From a virus, in IMG/VR virus record IMGVR_UViG_3300003877_000017, positions 1 to 27,541 of that record: DNA of 27,541 nucleotides. One strand, 5' to 3'. The position numbers and the translations under genes are program-made. Each line of letters opens with the position of its first letter. Within the stretch, counting starts at the first letter, position 1. The notes under the pieces were generated by a model. It was not told the DNA's origin. It saw only the letters and a list, made by a program, of their open reading frames with translations, and did not search any database. Shown here one piece after another: positions 6,455 to 13,637 of the stretch.

Positions 6455-7016
6455 AAGCACATTGGCGAAAGACCTTGTTAAGGGGCTGCTTGCAGAGAAC
6501 AGAGGCAACCCGCCGTACATAATAGACGGAGTTTCACGGACAGTAAAAGCACAGGGGTATGAAATAAACGAGAACGGTACGGGTGAAACGCAACTGGAAA
6601 TGTTTAACCGGATAATGTTTGAGTGTTGCAGGAAGCGGAAAGCTTCGCATGTAATACATGTATCATCCATCCCCCGCGTATGGGCTTATAGCTGCTGGAT
6701 ACATCAGGCCGGTAATGGAACAGAGCTATCAAACCAGTTTATGCACATGGTCAGGAATGTGGCAGGGTATCAGATAGCAGAGATGTTTGATATTGTTTTT
6801 TGGCTGCCGATTGAGTTTGATGTTGAGGCCGATGGTGTGCGTAGTGTTGAGGGGAAGTTTCAGAAATATATTGAACGGGCGGTACGTAGTTTGGCCGTGG
6901 CATATGCGCAAACAGGGAAAATAGTATCACTTACTGGAGACCGGCAAGAGCGGGTTGACGCTTCTTTGGAGGTGGTAACTAGGCTGGTTGAAGAACGAAA
7001 GAAGCATTTGCATTAA
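6417..7016 (+). CDS. AAA_28-like P-loop ATPase
   Basis: The product has 199 residues with a very strong GGAAGGGGAG ribosome site inside the preceding small gene. A Walker A motif GSHGVGKST lies at residues 7-15, and a hydrophobic strand ending in a basic/acidic motif (DIVFWLPIEF) lies in the second half. The overall size and the N-terminal MQILILGSHGVGKSTLAKDL pattern match AAA_28/NadR-type kinase-like P-loop proteins often found in phage early regions. The substrate is unknown; nucleotide or cofactor phosphorylation is possible from family resemblance only. It is cytoplasmic. Confidence 0.7.
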   Translation: MQILILGSHGVGKSTLAKDLVKGLLAENRGNPPYIIDGVSRTVKAQGYEINENGTGETQLEMFNRIMFECCRKRKASHVIHVSSIPRVWAYSCWIHQAGNGTELSNQFMHMVRNVAGYQIAEMFDIVFWLPIEFDVEADGVRSVEGKFQKYIERAVRSLAVAYAQTGKIVSLTGDRQERVDASLEVVTRLVEERKKHLH

Positions 7017-7034
7017 AAGAAGGAGTGGTAATAC

Positions 7035-7196
7035 ATGATAAAGCGATTGACAGAAAAGCAGGCAAAAAAGTTGAACTTACCTAAAAATAAGAAAGGGTAT
7101 TTTTTGAGTAAAAGTCTACCTGCTGTAAAGGTTGTCAATTCTGACACGGGGGAAGACGTTAAATTACTCAGTTTGAGAGAGGCTTTTGCTTTGTGA
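7035..7196 (+). CDS. 53-aa LPKNKxGY-module protein
   Basis: The ATG at 7035 follows a good AGGAG site. The product begins MIKRLTEKQAKKLNLPKNKK and continues GYFLSKSLPAVKVVNSDTGE, ending at TGA 7194-7196. Its whole length is paralogous to the first 50 residues of the next gene, but it lacks that protein's cysteine domain. No family is recognised. Confidence 0.6.
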   Translation: MIKRLTEKQAKKLNLPKNKKGYFLSKSLPAVKVVNSDTGEDVKLLSLREAFAL

Positions 7197-7225
7197 AAAC
7201 GTGCTGGTTATTTAGGGGTTGAGCC

Positions 7226-7546
7226 ATGTTAAGGAAATTATCAGACGAAGAAGTAAGGGTTAAGAATTTACCCAAAAATAAAAACGGGTATGCTATTGAG
7301 GGAGATTTTCACCCTCATGTTGGAAAAATTGTGGATTTGGATACACAAAAAGGCAAGACAAGAAAAGTAACTGCGCGTAAGGATTATGTTTGTGTTATGT
7401 GTGGACTGGCGATACTGAAGGGTGAACAGTACGAGAGCAGGTCAGCTTGTTATGACGGAACCTGGTATAGAAGTTGGGTTTGTCCTTTTTGTTGGAGTGG
7501 TCAAGGAACGGAAAAGATGGAGAATGGAGAGCATGAGCCTAGATAA
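7226..7546 (+). CDS. 106-aa LPKNKxGY-module protein with zinc-binding domain
   Basis: Residues 1-50 repeat the fold of the preceding gene (LPKNKNGY, then HVGKIVDLDTQKGKTRKVTA). Residues 53-95 carry CVMCG and CPFC pairs separated by about 30 residues containing one more Cys, a typical single zinc-ribbon or knuckle. It may bind nucleic acid or protein. GGGGTTGAG precedes the ATG. The end overlaps the next gene's start by about 14 bases. Confidence 0.65.
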   Translation: MLRKLSDEEVRVKNLPKNKNGYAIEGDFHPHVGKIVDLDTQKGKTRKVTARKDYVCVMCGLAILKGEQYESRSACYDGTWYRSWVCPFCWSGQGTEKMENGEHEPR

Positions 7547-7823
7547 GATTGACTATAAAGTTACGTGTGGTTGCGGAACAAGGGATGTAACGCGTTATGT
7601 TGTTGAGTGTGATTTTTGCGGCAAGCGGTATAACGAAAAGTGCAAGGGAAAGGAAACCCCAGACGAGGCGTTTAAGGCCGCTCTTGCCGGTGGCTTTAGT
7701 TTTGACAGGGGAGAAGGGTTTTTGGGTGATATGTGGGCGTGTGGAGATGAAAAGTGTATGAAAAAGTTTGATGAGGAAATGCGTAGGCGTGGTGAATATG
7801 CAAAATATTGCGAGGAAAATTAA
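7533..7823 (+). CDS. Zinc-ribbon-like early protein
   Basis: The start at ATG 7533 (MSLDKIDYKVTCGCGTRDVT) is preferred over the longer frame from 7422, whose extra N-terminus is an out-of-frame copy of the previous gene; 7524 is an alternative. The 96-residue product has CGCG, CDFCG and further single cysteines (KC, AC, KC), a cysteine set suited to one or two zinc sites, plus an acidic/basic C-terminus (FDEEMRRRGEYAKYCEEN). Function unknown. Confidence 0.6.
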   Translation: MSLDKIDYKVTCGCGTRDVTRYVVECDFCGKRYNEKCKGKETPDEAFKAALAGGFSFDRGEGFLGDMWACGDEKCMKKFDEEMRRRGEYAKYCEEN

Positions 7824-7825
7824 AT

Positions 7826-8008
7826 ATGTGGGAAGAGCAAATAGCATCAGTTGTTTTTGTTAAGCGCGGGAAACTTGGTATTTTTTGTGAGGTGTTGTTT
7901 TGGGATGGTAAGCGGGTATTTTTTGTGAGGTGTTGTTTTGGGATGGTAAGCGAACGACTCTTCGCGCGCCCGGCTTTGCTGGTTTTCGTGATGTTCTTGA
8001 GGCTATAG
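7826..8008 (+). pseudogene. Small early gene broken by a 38-bp tandem duplication
   Basis: ATG 7826 follows AGGA by about 10 bases and sits three bases after the previous stop. It encodes MWEEQIASVVFVKRGKLGIF then CEVLFWDGKR. A perfect 38-bp duplication (7877-7914 and 7915-7952) then shifts the frame by two, giving a hydrophobic junk tail to 8008. Removing one copy restores TTLRAPGFAGFRDVLEAIGN and a natural end at TGA 8050-8052, a sensible 62-residue protein. The gene is therefore disrupted in this sequence. Confidence 0.7.
7877..7952. repeat. Perfect 38-bp tandem duplication
   Basis: Positions 7877-7914 and 7915-7952 are identical over all 38 bases and directly adjacent. Since 38 is not a multiple of three, the duplication breaks the reading frame of the small gene that contains it. 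It is probably a recent slippage event. Confidence 0.95.
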
Positions 8009-8026
8009 GGAACAAGGGCAAAAATA

Positions 8027-8064
8027 TTAAAGCCTGCACAAGCGGAAACTGATACAGGCTTTAA
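8027..8064. other. 10-bp-stem hairpin upstream of the serine recombinase
   Basis: TTAAAGCCTG (8027-8036) pairs perfectly with CAGGCTTTAA (8055-8064) across an 18-base loop. It has no T-run after it, so a recombination or regulatory site is as likely as a terminator. Confidence 0.5.
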
Positions 8065-8085
8065 CAAAAGGTATTTCATCTTGAA

Positions 8086-8119
8086 AGAGCTTGGAAAGAA
8101 CAAACTCTTAACAAGCTCT
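8086..8119. terminator. 8-bp-stem hairpin, terminator or recombinase site
   Basis: AGAGCTTG (8086-8093) pairs with CAAGCTCT (8112-8119), again across an 18-base loop, followed by ATTTTA. It lies 23 bases before the serine recombinase start. It is a weak terminator by sequence and could be half of a recombination site. Confidence 0.4.
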
Positions 8120-8142
8120 ATTTTACCATAGGGAAATAGAAA

Positions 8143-8835
8143 ATGTCAAAAATAATTGGTTATTTGCGTGTGAGTACAGAGGCTCAGGATTTGGACAAGC
8201 AAAAACACCTGTTAAGAGAACATGCGGAAAAGAACAGGTTTTTTATAGATGAATATATAGAGGTGGCTATCTCTTCACGGAAGTCAAAAGTTGAGCGGAA
8301 AATTGACGAGTTGTCAGGGAAACTAAAAAATGGGGATATGCTTCTTGTTGCTGAGCTTTCGAGGCTTGGGAGAAATATGTTTGAAACACTCGACATAATA
8401 AACGCACTTGGAGAAAAAGGCATAAAAATAGTATTTGTTCGGCAGCCGGAGCTTTCAACCAACGGCGCGCATGGGAAATTATTATTGGCCATATACAGCT
8501 ATTTTGCTGAGGCTGAGCGGGAATACATTTCAATGCGTACCAGGCAGGGCTTAGCCGCAGCAAAGGCAAATGGAAAACAGCTTGGTAGGCCAGAGGGGAG
8601 CAAAAATAAAAACGGTAGTAGATGCCGCCAGTTTTTTGACATGATTAAGGATAATTTGGCGGGCGGAGTACCCGTTAGAAGTATTCAAAAACTCATAAAC
8701 CTGCAAGCAAAAAAGCCTATCAGTTATACAGCTTTGAAGCACTACATTGACAATAGTGAGCTGCTAAGCTGGACAAAGGAAGAGGGGAAGAATAAAGAAG
8801 TTGAGTTTGAACAGTTGCAGGAGGCTAACGTTTAA
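8143..8835 (+). CDS. Serine recombinase, DNA invertase/resolvase family (Mpi-like)
   Basis: The product has 230 residues. The N-terminal resolvase domain begins MSKIIGYLRVSTEAQDLDKQ with the catalytic Ser11. Active-site arginines are in ELSRLGRN (R74, R77), and IKIVFVRQPELST plus LLLAIYSYFAEAEREYIS complete the domain. GRPEGS marks the domain end, followed by a C-terminal HTH-like region (about 160-215) longer than in the shortest invertases. It makes double-strand breaks with a 5' phosphoserine link at paired sites to invert, resolve or integrate DNA. It lies among early genes, far from the tyrosine integrase, so it probably acts on an internal or plasmid-like resolution site. Its stop overlaps the next start (TTTAATG). 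Confidence 0.88.
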   Translation: MSKIIGYLRVSTEAQDLDKQKHLLREHAEKNRFFIDEYIEVAISSRKSKVERKIDELSGKLKNGDMLLVAELSRLGRNMFETLDIINALGEKGIKIVFVRQPELSTNGAHGKLLLAIYSYFAEAEREYISMRTRQGLAAAKANGKQLGRPEGSKNKNGSRCRQFFDMIKDNLAGGVPVRSIQKLINLQAKKPISYTALKHYIDNSELLSWTKEEGKNKEVEFEQLQEANV

Positions 8836-11786
8836 TGGCAGATTTTAAAGAGACGGTACTGCTAAAACTGCGTCATAGTGATGTGTACGGGAAAGTGGAA
8901 AAGCAGAAGGCTGGAACGGGTGATTGGATTAACGGGTTGTGTCCTTTTCATGAGGACACAACCCGTTCTTTTAGTTTTGACGTACGTAGTCTTGCCTGGA
9001 AATGTCACAGTGGTTGCGGTGGCGGGGATGCCTTCGGATTTGTCATGCAGCAGTTAGGAATGGATTTTAAACAGGCTCTTGCATATCTGGCGGAGCTTGT
9101 TGGAGTGGAGAGGGTGAAGAAGAAAAAGCCAAGACCGCCTATCCCAGAAACACTTGTTGATGAACTCTGTAGCAAACTCCCCTCTGAGGCCAGAAAATAC
9201 CTTCATGATAGGGGGATATCTGAGAAAACAATCAAAAACTTTCAGCTTGGTTGGGATGACGGACGGAAACGGGTAAGTATTCCCGTTCGTGATGAAAAGG
9301 GGAACATTCTTAACATTAGATATTATAGCTGGACGCAAAAGCTAAAAATGTTTAACCATATTATCAAAATAGATAAAGACGGGAAAACAGAAGAACATAG
9401 ATATGGCTCACCGGCCCGACTTTTTAACCTGGTGGAACTGGCAGAGACTAAGAAACGCCAGGTGTATCTTGTTGAGGGAGAATTTGACTGTATGCTGCTT
9501 CGGCAGGAGAGCGGCGCTGTTGTCGTGAGTGGAACTCACGGGGCGGGAACATTCCCTTCAGGGTGGGCAAGGTATTTTGATAACAAGGACGTTGTTATTA
9601 TTTACGATTGTGACCACCCCGGCAAAAGTGCCGTAAATAAGATAGTTATTCCGGCACTGAAACACAAGGCCAAGAGCATTAAAAATGTTGTTTTGCCCTT
9701 AAAGGGAACAAGGGCCGACAAGGACATATCCGACTGGTTTGTTAAACGGGGAAAGTCATGGGAAGAATTAAAGGCTGTCATTGACGAAACGCCGGAATGG
9801 GAAGAGCCGCCAGACGAAAACGAAGAGATTATAGACCTGGACTCATTTGTGTGGATTGAGAACAAAAAATATGTTGATAAGAAAATTAGGTGTGAAATTA
9901 CAGTTTGTGGTGAGACGGAAGAGAGTTTTCATGCGGTGGAAGAGTTTATAGTTGAATCCTGCACAAAAAGAGAAAAAGGCGACTGCTGCGAATGTCCCAC
10001 TGATACACCCATGCAGCTAGAGCCAGGGGCCAGGGAGTATATAGGTTCGTGCATGTCAACAGATGTGCAGGTCACACAGGCTTTGCGCTCATATTGCTGC
10101 AAGCTCGGCCAGCGGCCAGTTATAAACATTACCAAGAGGGCAACCATTAAAGAGTTTTTCTGTCATCAAAAGCTTGTGCGAACAACCAGCACGGATACGG
10201 GTGTTGATGAAGACAGTCTTATTGATAACGGCCTTAATCAAGAATTGATTGAAAAACGTGTTTACTATATGTCCTCAAAGGATGTAAAACCCGGTCCTTA
10301 TTTGGCAGTGGGTTGGGTGAAAACACACCCGAAGACGCAGCACGTCACATTTTTAATTGAAAGCCTGGAACCTCAAGAAGAAGACTTCCAGGCGTTTAAA
10401 CTTAAAGACTGCATTCCGCTGCTTAAGCAGTACCGGAAGCTGAGTATCCCTGAAGTACTGGAAGACTTGACGGAGCATGTAACCCGTATTTATCAACGGC
10501 AGGAACTCTTATTGTCAACACTCCTTACGCTTGCATCCCCGCGGTGGCTGCCCTTTAACGGTGAAACAATTCGTGGCTGGCTATTTGTTGTTGTTATGGG
10601 TGACTCCGGCCAGGGCAAAAGTTTAGTATTTAACTCAATTTCTACCTATGCCGGAGTCGGAGACATTGTTTCCGCTCTGACAAGCTCAAGAACCGGCCTA
10701 GCCTATGCCCTGGTTGAACACAAACAAAAGGGCTGGCAGGTGAAAATAGGGCGTTATCCGGCAAACAACGGCAAGCTTCTAACCGTTGACGAAGCGCAGC
10801 ACTTACCAGAGTTTGACCTGCGCTGCTTGTCCATAGCTATCGAAAAGGGCTTTATGCAGATTGACCGCGTACAGAGCAAAGGCTTTGACTGTCAAACACG
10901 CCTCTTGCTGCTGTGTAACCCCAAGAATGACAAAATTATGGACAGTCAGACATTTGGTTGTGAAACCCTCAAAGGGGTTTTCCCAGCGCCGATTATTAGA
11001 AGGCTTGACTTTGCTGTGTTCGTCAACACAAGCGACCTGAGCGATAACCTGGAGTTTATTAATAAGCGCAAAGACCCAAACAGTAAGCCCAAGATATCAC
11101 CTGAAATGCTGCGTGCTGTTATTTACTGGGTTTGGAACCTACGGCCAAAGGATATTGAATTTCACGAAGACGCAGAGAAACGGTGTTTGTCTGAGGCGGG
11201 AAGGCTTGGCGGAATCTTTGGATTTGCAACGGATATCCCCCTTGTATCTCCGGCAGACTTCAGGCACGCATTAGCTAGAATATCAGCGGCATTTGCTGGA
11301 CTGGATATGTCGGCATCAGATGATTTTAAAAAGATGCACGTACTTGAAAGGCACGTTGTTATGGCCGTGGGGATGATTGAGAAAATATACACGCATGATA
11401 ATTGTGGTCTTGATGAGTATTCAGCGGTAATAAAATATAACACGCAATTGCATGACTACGATGTGATTAAAGCCGCCTTCCTTAAAAAGCATAATGATGG
11501 TTGTCATTCCGCCGTTCCAAGCGAAGAAGGCATATCTACCTTTATGCAGGCTGTGCAGGTTTTAAGGGTCAGTGAGTGCGTCAGGCGGGATGATTTGGCC
11601 GACCAGATAGGCATTCATAAAGATAACGTCACGGAGATAATATCCTTCCTGCGGAGGTTTAACCTGGTAGACAGTACCCGTAAGGGATATTTGAAGAAAC
11701 CTAAGTTTGTAAAGTTCTTAAGGCAGTTTATAAAAGACTGTCCTGAAATGCTTACAGAATTTACGAAGGTGAGTGTAAGTAATTGA
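8835..11786 (+). CDS. Primase-helicase: DnaG-type CHC2/TOPRIM fused to MCM-like AAA+ ATPase
   Basis: The product has 983 residues with a strong GGAGG site. The CHC2 zinc finger has Cys36 and His39 (CPFH), Cys57 and Cys61 (CHSGCG). A TOPRIM domain follows with VEGE (E214, E216) and YDCD (D258, D260). The middle region (about 340-540) includes a cysteine cluster (ESC...CCEC, 376-387) suggesting a second zinc site, like an MCM N-terminal domain. The AAA+ motor has Walker A GDSGQGKS (589-596), Walker B LLTVDEAQ (648-655), a sensor LLLCNPKN (691-698) and an arginine-finger-like IIRRLD (720-725). The C-terminus (about 915-970) looks like a winged helix. It should unwind DNA and make primers for phage replication. 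The family call for the motor is by motif only. Confidence 0.85.
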   Translation: MADFKETVLLKLRHSDVYGKVEKQKAGTGDWINGLCPFHEDTTRSFSFDVRSLAWKCHSGCGGGDAFGFVMQQLGMDFKQALAYLAELVGVERVKKKKPRPPIPETLVDELCSKLPSEARKYLHDRGISEKTIKNFQLGWDDGRKRVSIPVRDEKGNILNIRYYSWTQKLKMFNHIIKIDKDGKTEEHRYGSPARLFNLVELAETKKRQVYLVEGEFDCMLLRQESGAVVVSGTHGAGTFPSGWARYFDNKDVVIIYDCDHPGKSAVNKIVIPALKHKAKSIKNVVLPLKGTRADKDISDWFVKRGKSWEELKAVIDETPEWEEPPDENEEIIDLDSFVWIENKKYVDKKIRCEITVCGETEESFHAVEEFIVESCTKREKGDCCECPTDTPMQLEPGAREYIGSCMSTDVQVTQALRSYCCKLGQRPVINITKRATIKEFFCHQKLVRTTSTDTGVDEDSLIDNGLNQELIEKRVYYMSSKDVKPGPYLAVGWVKTHPKTQHVTFLIESLEPQEEDFQAFKLKDCIPLLKQYRKLSIPEVLEDLTEHVTRIYQRQELLLSTLLTLASPRWLPFNGETIRGWLFVVVMGDSGQGKSLVFNSISTYAGVGDIVSALTSSRTGLAYALVEHKQKGWQVKIGRYPANNGKLLTVDEAQHLPEFDLRCLSIAIEKGFMQIDRVQSKGFDCQTRLLLLCNPKNDKIMDSQTFGCETLKGVFPAPIIRRLDFAVFVNTSDLSDNLEFINKRKDPNSKPKISPEMLRAVIYWVWNLRPKDIEFHEDAEKRCLSEAGRLGGIFGFATDIPLVSPADFRHALARISAAFAGLDMSASDDFKKMHVLERHVVMAVGMIEKIYTHDNCGLDEYSAVIKYNTQLHDYDVIKAAFLKKHNDGCHSAVPSEEGISTFMQAVQVLRVSECVRRDDLADQIGIHKDNVTEIISFLRRFNLVDSTRKGYLKKPKFVKFLRQFIKDCPEMLTEFTKVSVSN

Positions 11787-11974
11787 TAATAATAGACGAT
11801 ACTGCAAATGCAGCAATGACTCACCTGCGTAAATCAAAAAAAGGCTCCACCTATATAATTACGTTGACAACGTAAATTTAGGGGTGAAAGCAATTCCCAG
11901 ATTACGAAGGTGAGTCATTGAGATAATTAATATTATTCTTAACAAAAACAATGCTTTAAACTCACCTTCGTAAA
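11760..11974. repeat. Nested, exactly symmetric inverted-repeat array; candidate replication origin
   Basis: A 15-bp motif (TTTACGAAGGTGAGT) occurs four times: 11760-11774 (+), 11819-11833 (-), 11901-11915 (+) and 11960-11974 (-), with at most one or two differences. The outer pair, the inner pair (extended to 11814-11834 and 11900-11920) and a central palindrome TTACGTTGACAACGTAA (11859-11875) are all centred on base 11867. Both outer-to-inner gaps are 44 bases. The array starts inside the last codons of the primase-helicase gene and ends 19 bases before the next gene. Symmetry plus position suggests an origin or initiator/regulator site. Confidence 0.8.
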
Positions 11975-11993
11975 ATAGCAAAATAGGCTAAAA

Positions 11994-12323
11994 ATGGATT
12001 TTAACGATATATTTGCAAAAAGTGAAGAAAAAGTAGGTAAGTGTGTAAAACAAGAAGAGGAAAAGAAGGAAGAGAAAGACGCAATTAAATATGCTGTTTT
12101 TTCCTTCCCTTTCCTTAAAGAAAAAATAGCGGTTGTGTACGTAAAAGCATACTGGAAAGAAGCAAAAGAAAGATTCCCTCAATTAGTCCTATTTACGAGC
12201 TTAGAAATGCAGGAAATACTCAATGCTTGTCAAAATATAAACAAGCAGGAAAGAGAAGAATTACTAAAAAAGGTTTATTTCATCAAGAAAGAGTTTGGAG
12301 GTTATATTATACCCAAGACATAG
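11994..12323 (+). CDS. Early protein of unknown function
   Basis: The product has 109 residues. An acidic/basic linker (about 10-28, EEKVGKCVKQEEEKKEEKD) is followed by a compact domain, AVFSFPFLKEKIAVVYVKAY then WKEAKERFPQLVLFTSLEMQ, and a helical end. No strong ribosome site is seen. The fourth copy of the 15-bp motif ends 19 bases before the ATG, so its product or the replication protein may regulate it. I do not recognise the family. Confidence 0.6.
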   Translation: MDFNDIFAKSEEKVGKCVKQEEEKKEEKDAIKYAVFSFPFLKEKIAVVYVKAYWKEAKERFPQLVLFTSLEMQEILNACQNINKQEREELLKKVYFIKKEFGGYIIPKT

Positions 12324-12340
12324 ATGGAGTTTATTGCATT

Positions 12341-12466
12341 ATGAAAGTAATTTGTTTCCAGTGTAAAACCCTCATTATGGTAATTCCTAATGTCTTAGGA
12401 AAGGCTGTTTCTAAAATTTTATGTAGTTGTTGTTACAAAAGTATAAAAAAAAGAACAGCCCTATAA
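12341..12466 (+). CDS. 41-aa zinc-knuckle-like protein
   Basis: ATG 12341 follows TGGAGT by about 12 bases. The product, MKVICFQCKTLIMVIPNVLG then KAVSKILCSCCYKSIKKR, has a CFQC pair and a CSCC cluster about 20 residues apart, a typical small zinc-binding layout. A longer overlapping frame from 12227 is out of frame with the preceding gene and is less likely. Confidence 0.45.
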   Translation: MKVICFQCKTLIMVIPNVLGKAVSKILCSCCYKSIKKRTAL

Positions 12467-12492
12467 ATATATAATAAATAAGACTGTTCTTT
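12450..12492. terminator. Bidirectional terminator candidate between convergent genes
   Basis: AAAGAACAG (12450-12458) pairs with CTGTTCTTT (12484-12492) around a 25-base AT-rich loop, with A's on the left and T's at the right arm. It sits between the rightward 41-aa gene and the leftward HTH gene, where a shared terminator is expected. The large loop weakens the call. Confidence 0.4.
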
Positions 12493-12549
12493 AACTGGGT
12501 ATAGTTGTTATCTCTCTATAGTATTATAGTAAAGTTTTGTTTTATATAG

Positions 12550-12750
12550 CTATATCCTTTTCCTTTCCTTTAACCATTCTTTTAGCTGTCCTGGTTTGAT
12601 TGTGTACTGTTTAAAAACCGGGTGTTTCTCTGCTTCTAGTTTTTTTCTACGAATGGCCGTTCTTACTGCATCTTTGTCTAGCTCAATATCCCACTTATCT
12701 TTAGCGTAAGCTATAGATTGCTTGACAGTTAAAAACCTTACTCTCTCCAT
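12550..12750 (-). CDS. Excisionase/AlpA-like HTH protein
   Basis: The product has 66 residues: MERVRFLTVKQSIAYAKDKW, then DIELDKDAVRTAIRRKKLEA and KPGQLKEWLKERK. The order 'L-T-V-K-x-(A/S)-I-x-Y, helix-turn-helix with Arg-rich recognition helix, then L-x-x-W-L' is that of winged-helix excisionase or HTH_17 proteins, which direct excision or regulate transcription. It is the only leftward gene between early and late regions. The region just upstream of it carries repeated TTTAGTGA sites that it might bind. G-rich sequence precedes the ATG. Confidence 0.6.
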   Translation of the reverse strand: MERVRFLTVKQSIAYAKDKWDIELDKDAVRTAIRRKKLEAEKHPVFKQYTIKPGQLKEWLKERKRI

Positions 12751-13108
12751 TCCCCCGAATCCCCCATGTTTTTTTTTAATCTGTAAAGAAAGAATGTCTA
12801 AATCCAGTTTTTGAAGCCTTTTATCGCTATATACAGTATATGTTTACTGCCGTTTTATTATCCTGTTTTTCATCAATAAAGCAGGAAGAAACAGAAAAAT
12901 ATACATAGTTGTGTCGATATTTTGCCGGAAATTACCGGAATTGTGCTTTTTTAGGGTTTTTAATGTCCTTTGACCTCTGCATGTGTCAAACAAAACAAGG
13001 CGTTAAAGTCAGTATGGGCAAAATCAGATAAGCTATTGAAATTATTTATCGGAAGGAAATAACCGCCAGCTCTTATAAATACCTCAAAAGGCATTTTTTG
13101 ACCGCAAT

Positions 13109-13216
13109 TCACTAAAGAAACCATCGTTATTTTAGTGCTGTCCTCACTAAAATACTCACGACTACTTTAGTGAGTATCGGGACATAAAAAAGAATAAGTT
13201 GACGTTATTTTAGTGA
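13109..13216. repeat. Array of five TTTAGTGA sites in alternating orientation
   Basis: TTTAGTG(A) or its complement occurs at 13109-13116 (-), 13131-13137 (+, last base C), 13144-13151 (-), 13166-13173 (+) and 13209-13216 (+). They build two hairpins: ATTTTAGTG/CACTAAAAT (13129-13153, 7-base loop) and ATACTCAC/GTGAGTAT (13152-13177). CGTTATTTTAGTG occurs twice. These are likely regulator-binding sites just before the promoter candidate. Confidence 0.65.
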
Positions 13217-13233
13217 ACTTGGAAACAGGGCAT

Positions 13234-13262
13234 TTGACAACCTGGAAAAACGGAAGTATCTA
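13234..13262 (+). promoter_or_regulatory. Candidate late promoter
   Basis: TTGACA (13234-13239) is followed after 17 bases by TATCTA (13257-13262). The last TTTAGTGA site ends 17 bases before the -35 box. It would give a leader of about 570 bases before the small terminase. Confidence 0.4.
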
Positions 13263-13538
13263 ATATTTTTACAAAATTTATACAGAATCAATTTGTTTAT
13301 AGTGGGATTTCTACGTCCTGAATATAGAATAGCTTTGTTCTTAATATATTATCTTGTTGTTATATAAGGGGTTATAGTTTTGAATTGTGTTAAGGGTTTA
13401 GTTTTAGGAAGAGAGGAAAGCTGTCTTTCTTGTATTAGAGAGAGAAAGTATTAGTTATAAGTGTTTGTTTTTAAAGGGATTGATATTGTGTTAATGGTTT
13501 AAATTGTTGATATTATTGCTATTTATCCCTTTTCAGTA

Positions 13539-13574
13539 CCATAGGGGGGGGACACACTCCCCCCGTCCTTATGG
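13539..13574. other. Strong G8/C6 hairpin
   Basis: CCATA, eight G's (13544-13551), a 7-base loop, six C's (13559-13564), then TATGG (13570-13574) can form a long hairpin with an internal bulge. No T-run follows. It could be a packaging-site element or a structured leader RNA. Confidence 0.5.
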
Positions 13575-13637
13575 CAGTATACATATCGTAGTTGGCCCTT
13601 GAAATGTGGTTATTTTTCACGCTCTCTCTTTGACACA

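Noticed and set aside
11783-11875. A 30-codon frame from TTG overlapping the primase-helicase stop
   Set aside because: It has an SD-like AAGGTGAG upstream, but that is one copy of the symmetric repeat, and the frame ends exactly in the central palindrome; the repeat architecture explains the sequence better.
12227-12466. 79-codon frame overlapping the 109-aa gene
   Set aside because: The first half is an out-of-frame shadow; only the part from ATG 12341 with the cysteine pairs looks like a gene.
13384-13501. 17-bp direct repeat 101 bp apart in the non-coding region
   Set aside because: One mismatch and AT-rich content; it may be chance or a minor site, and no further copies were seen.
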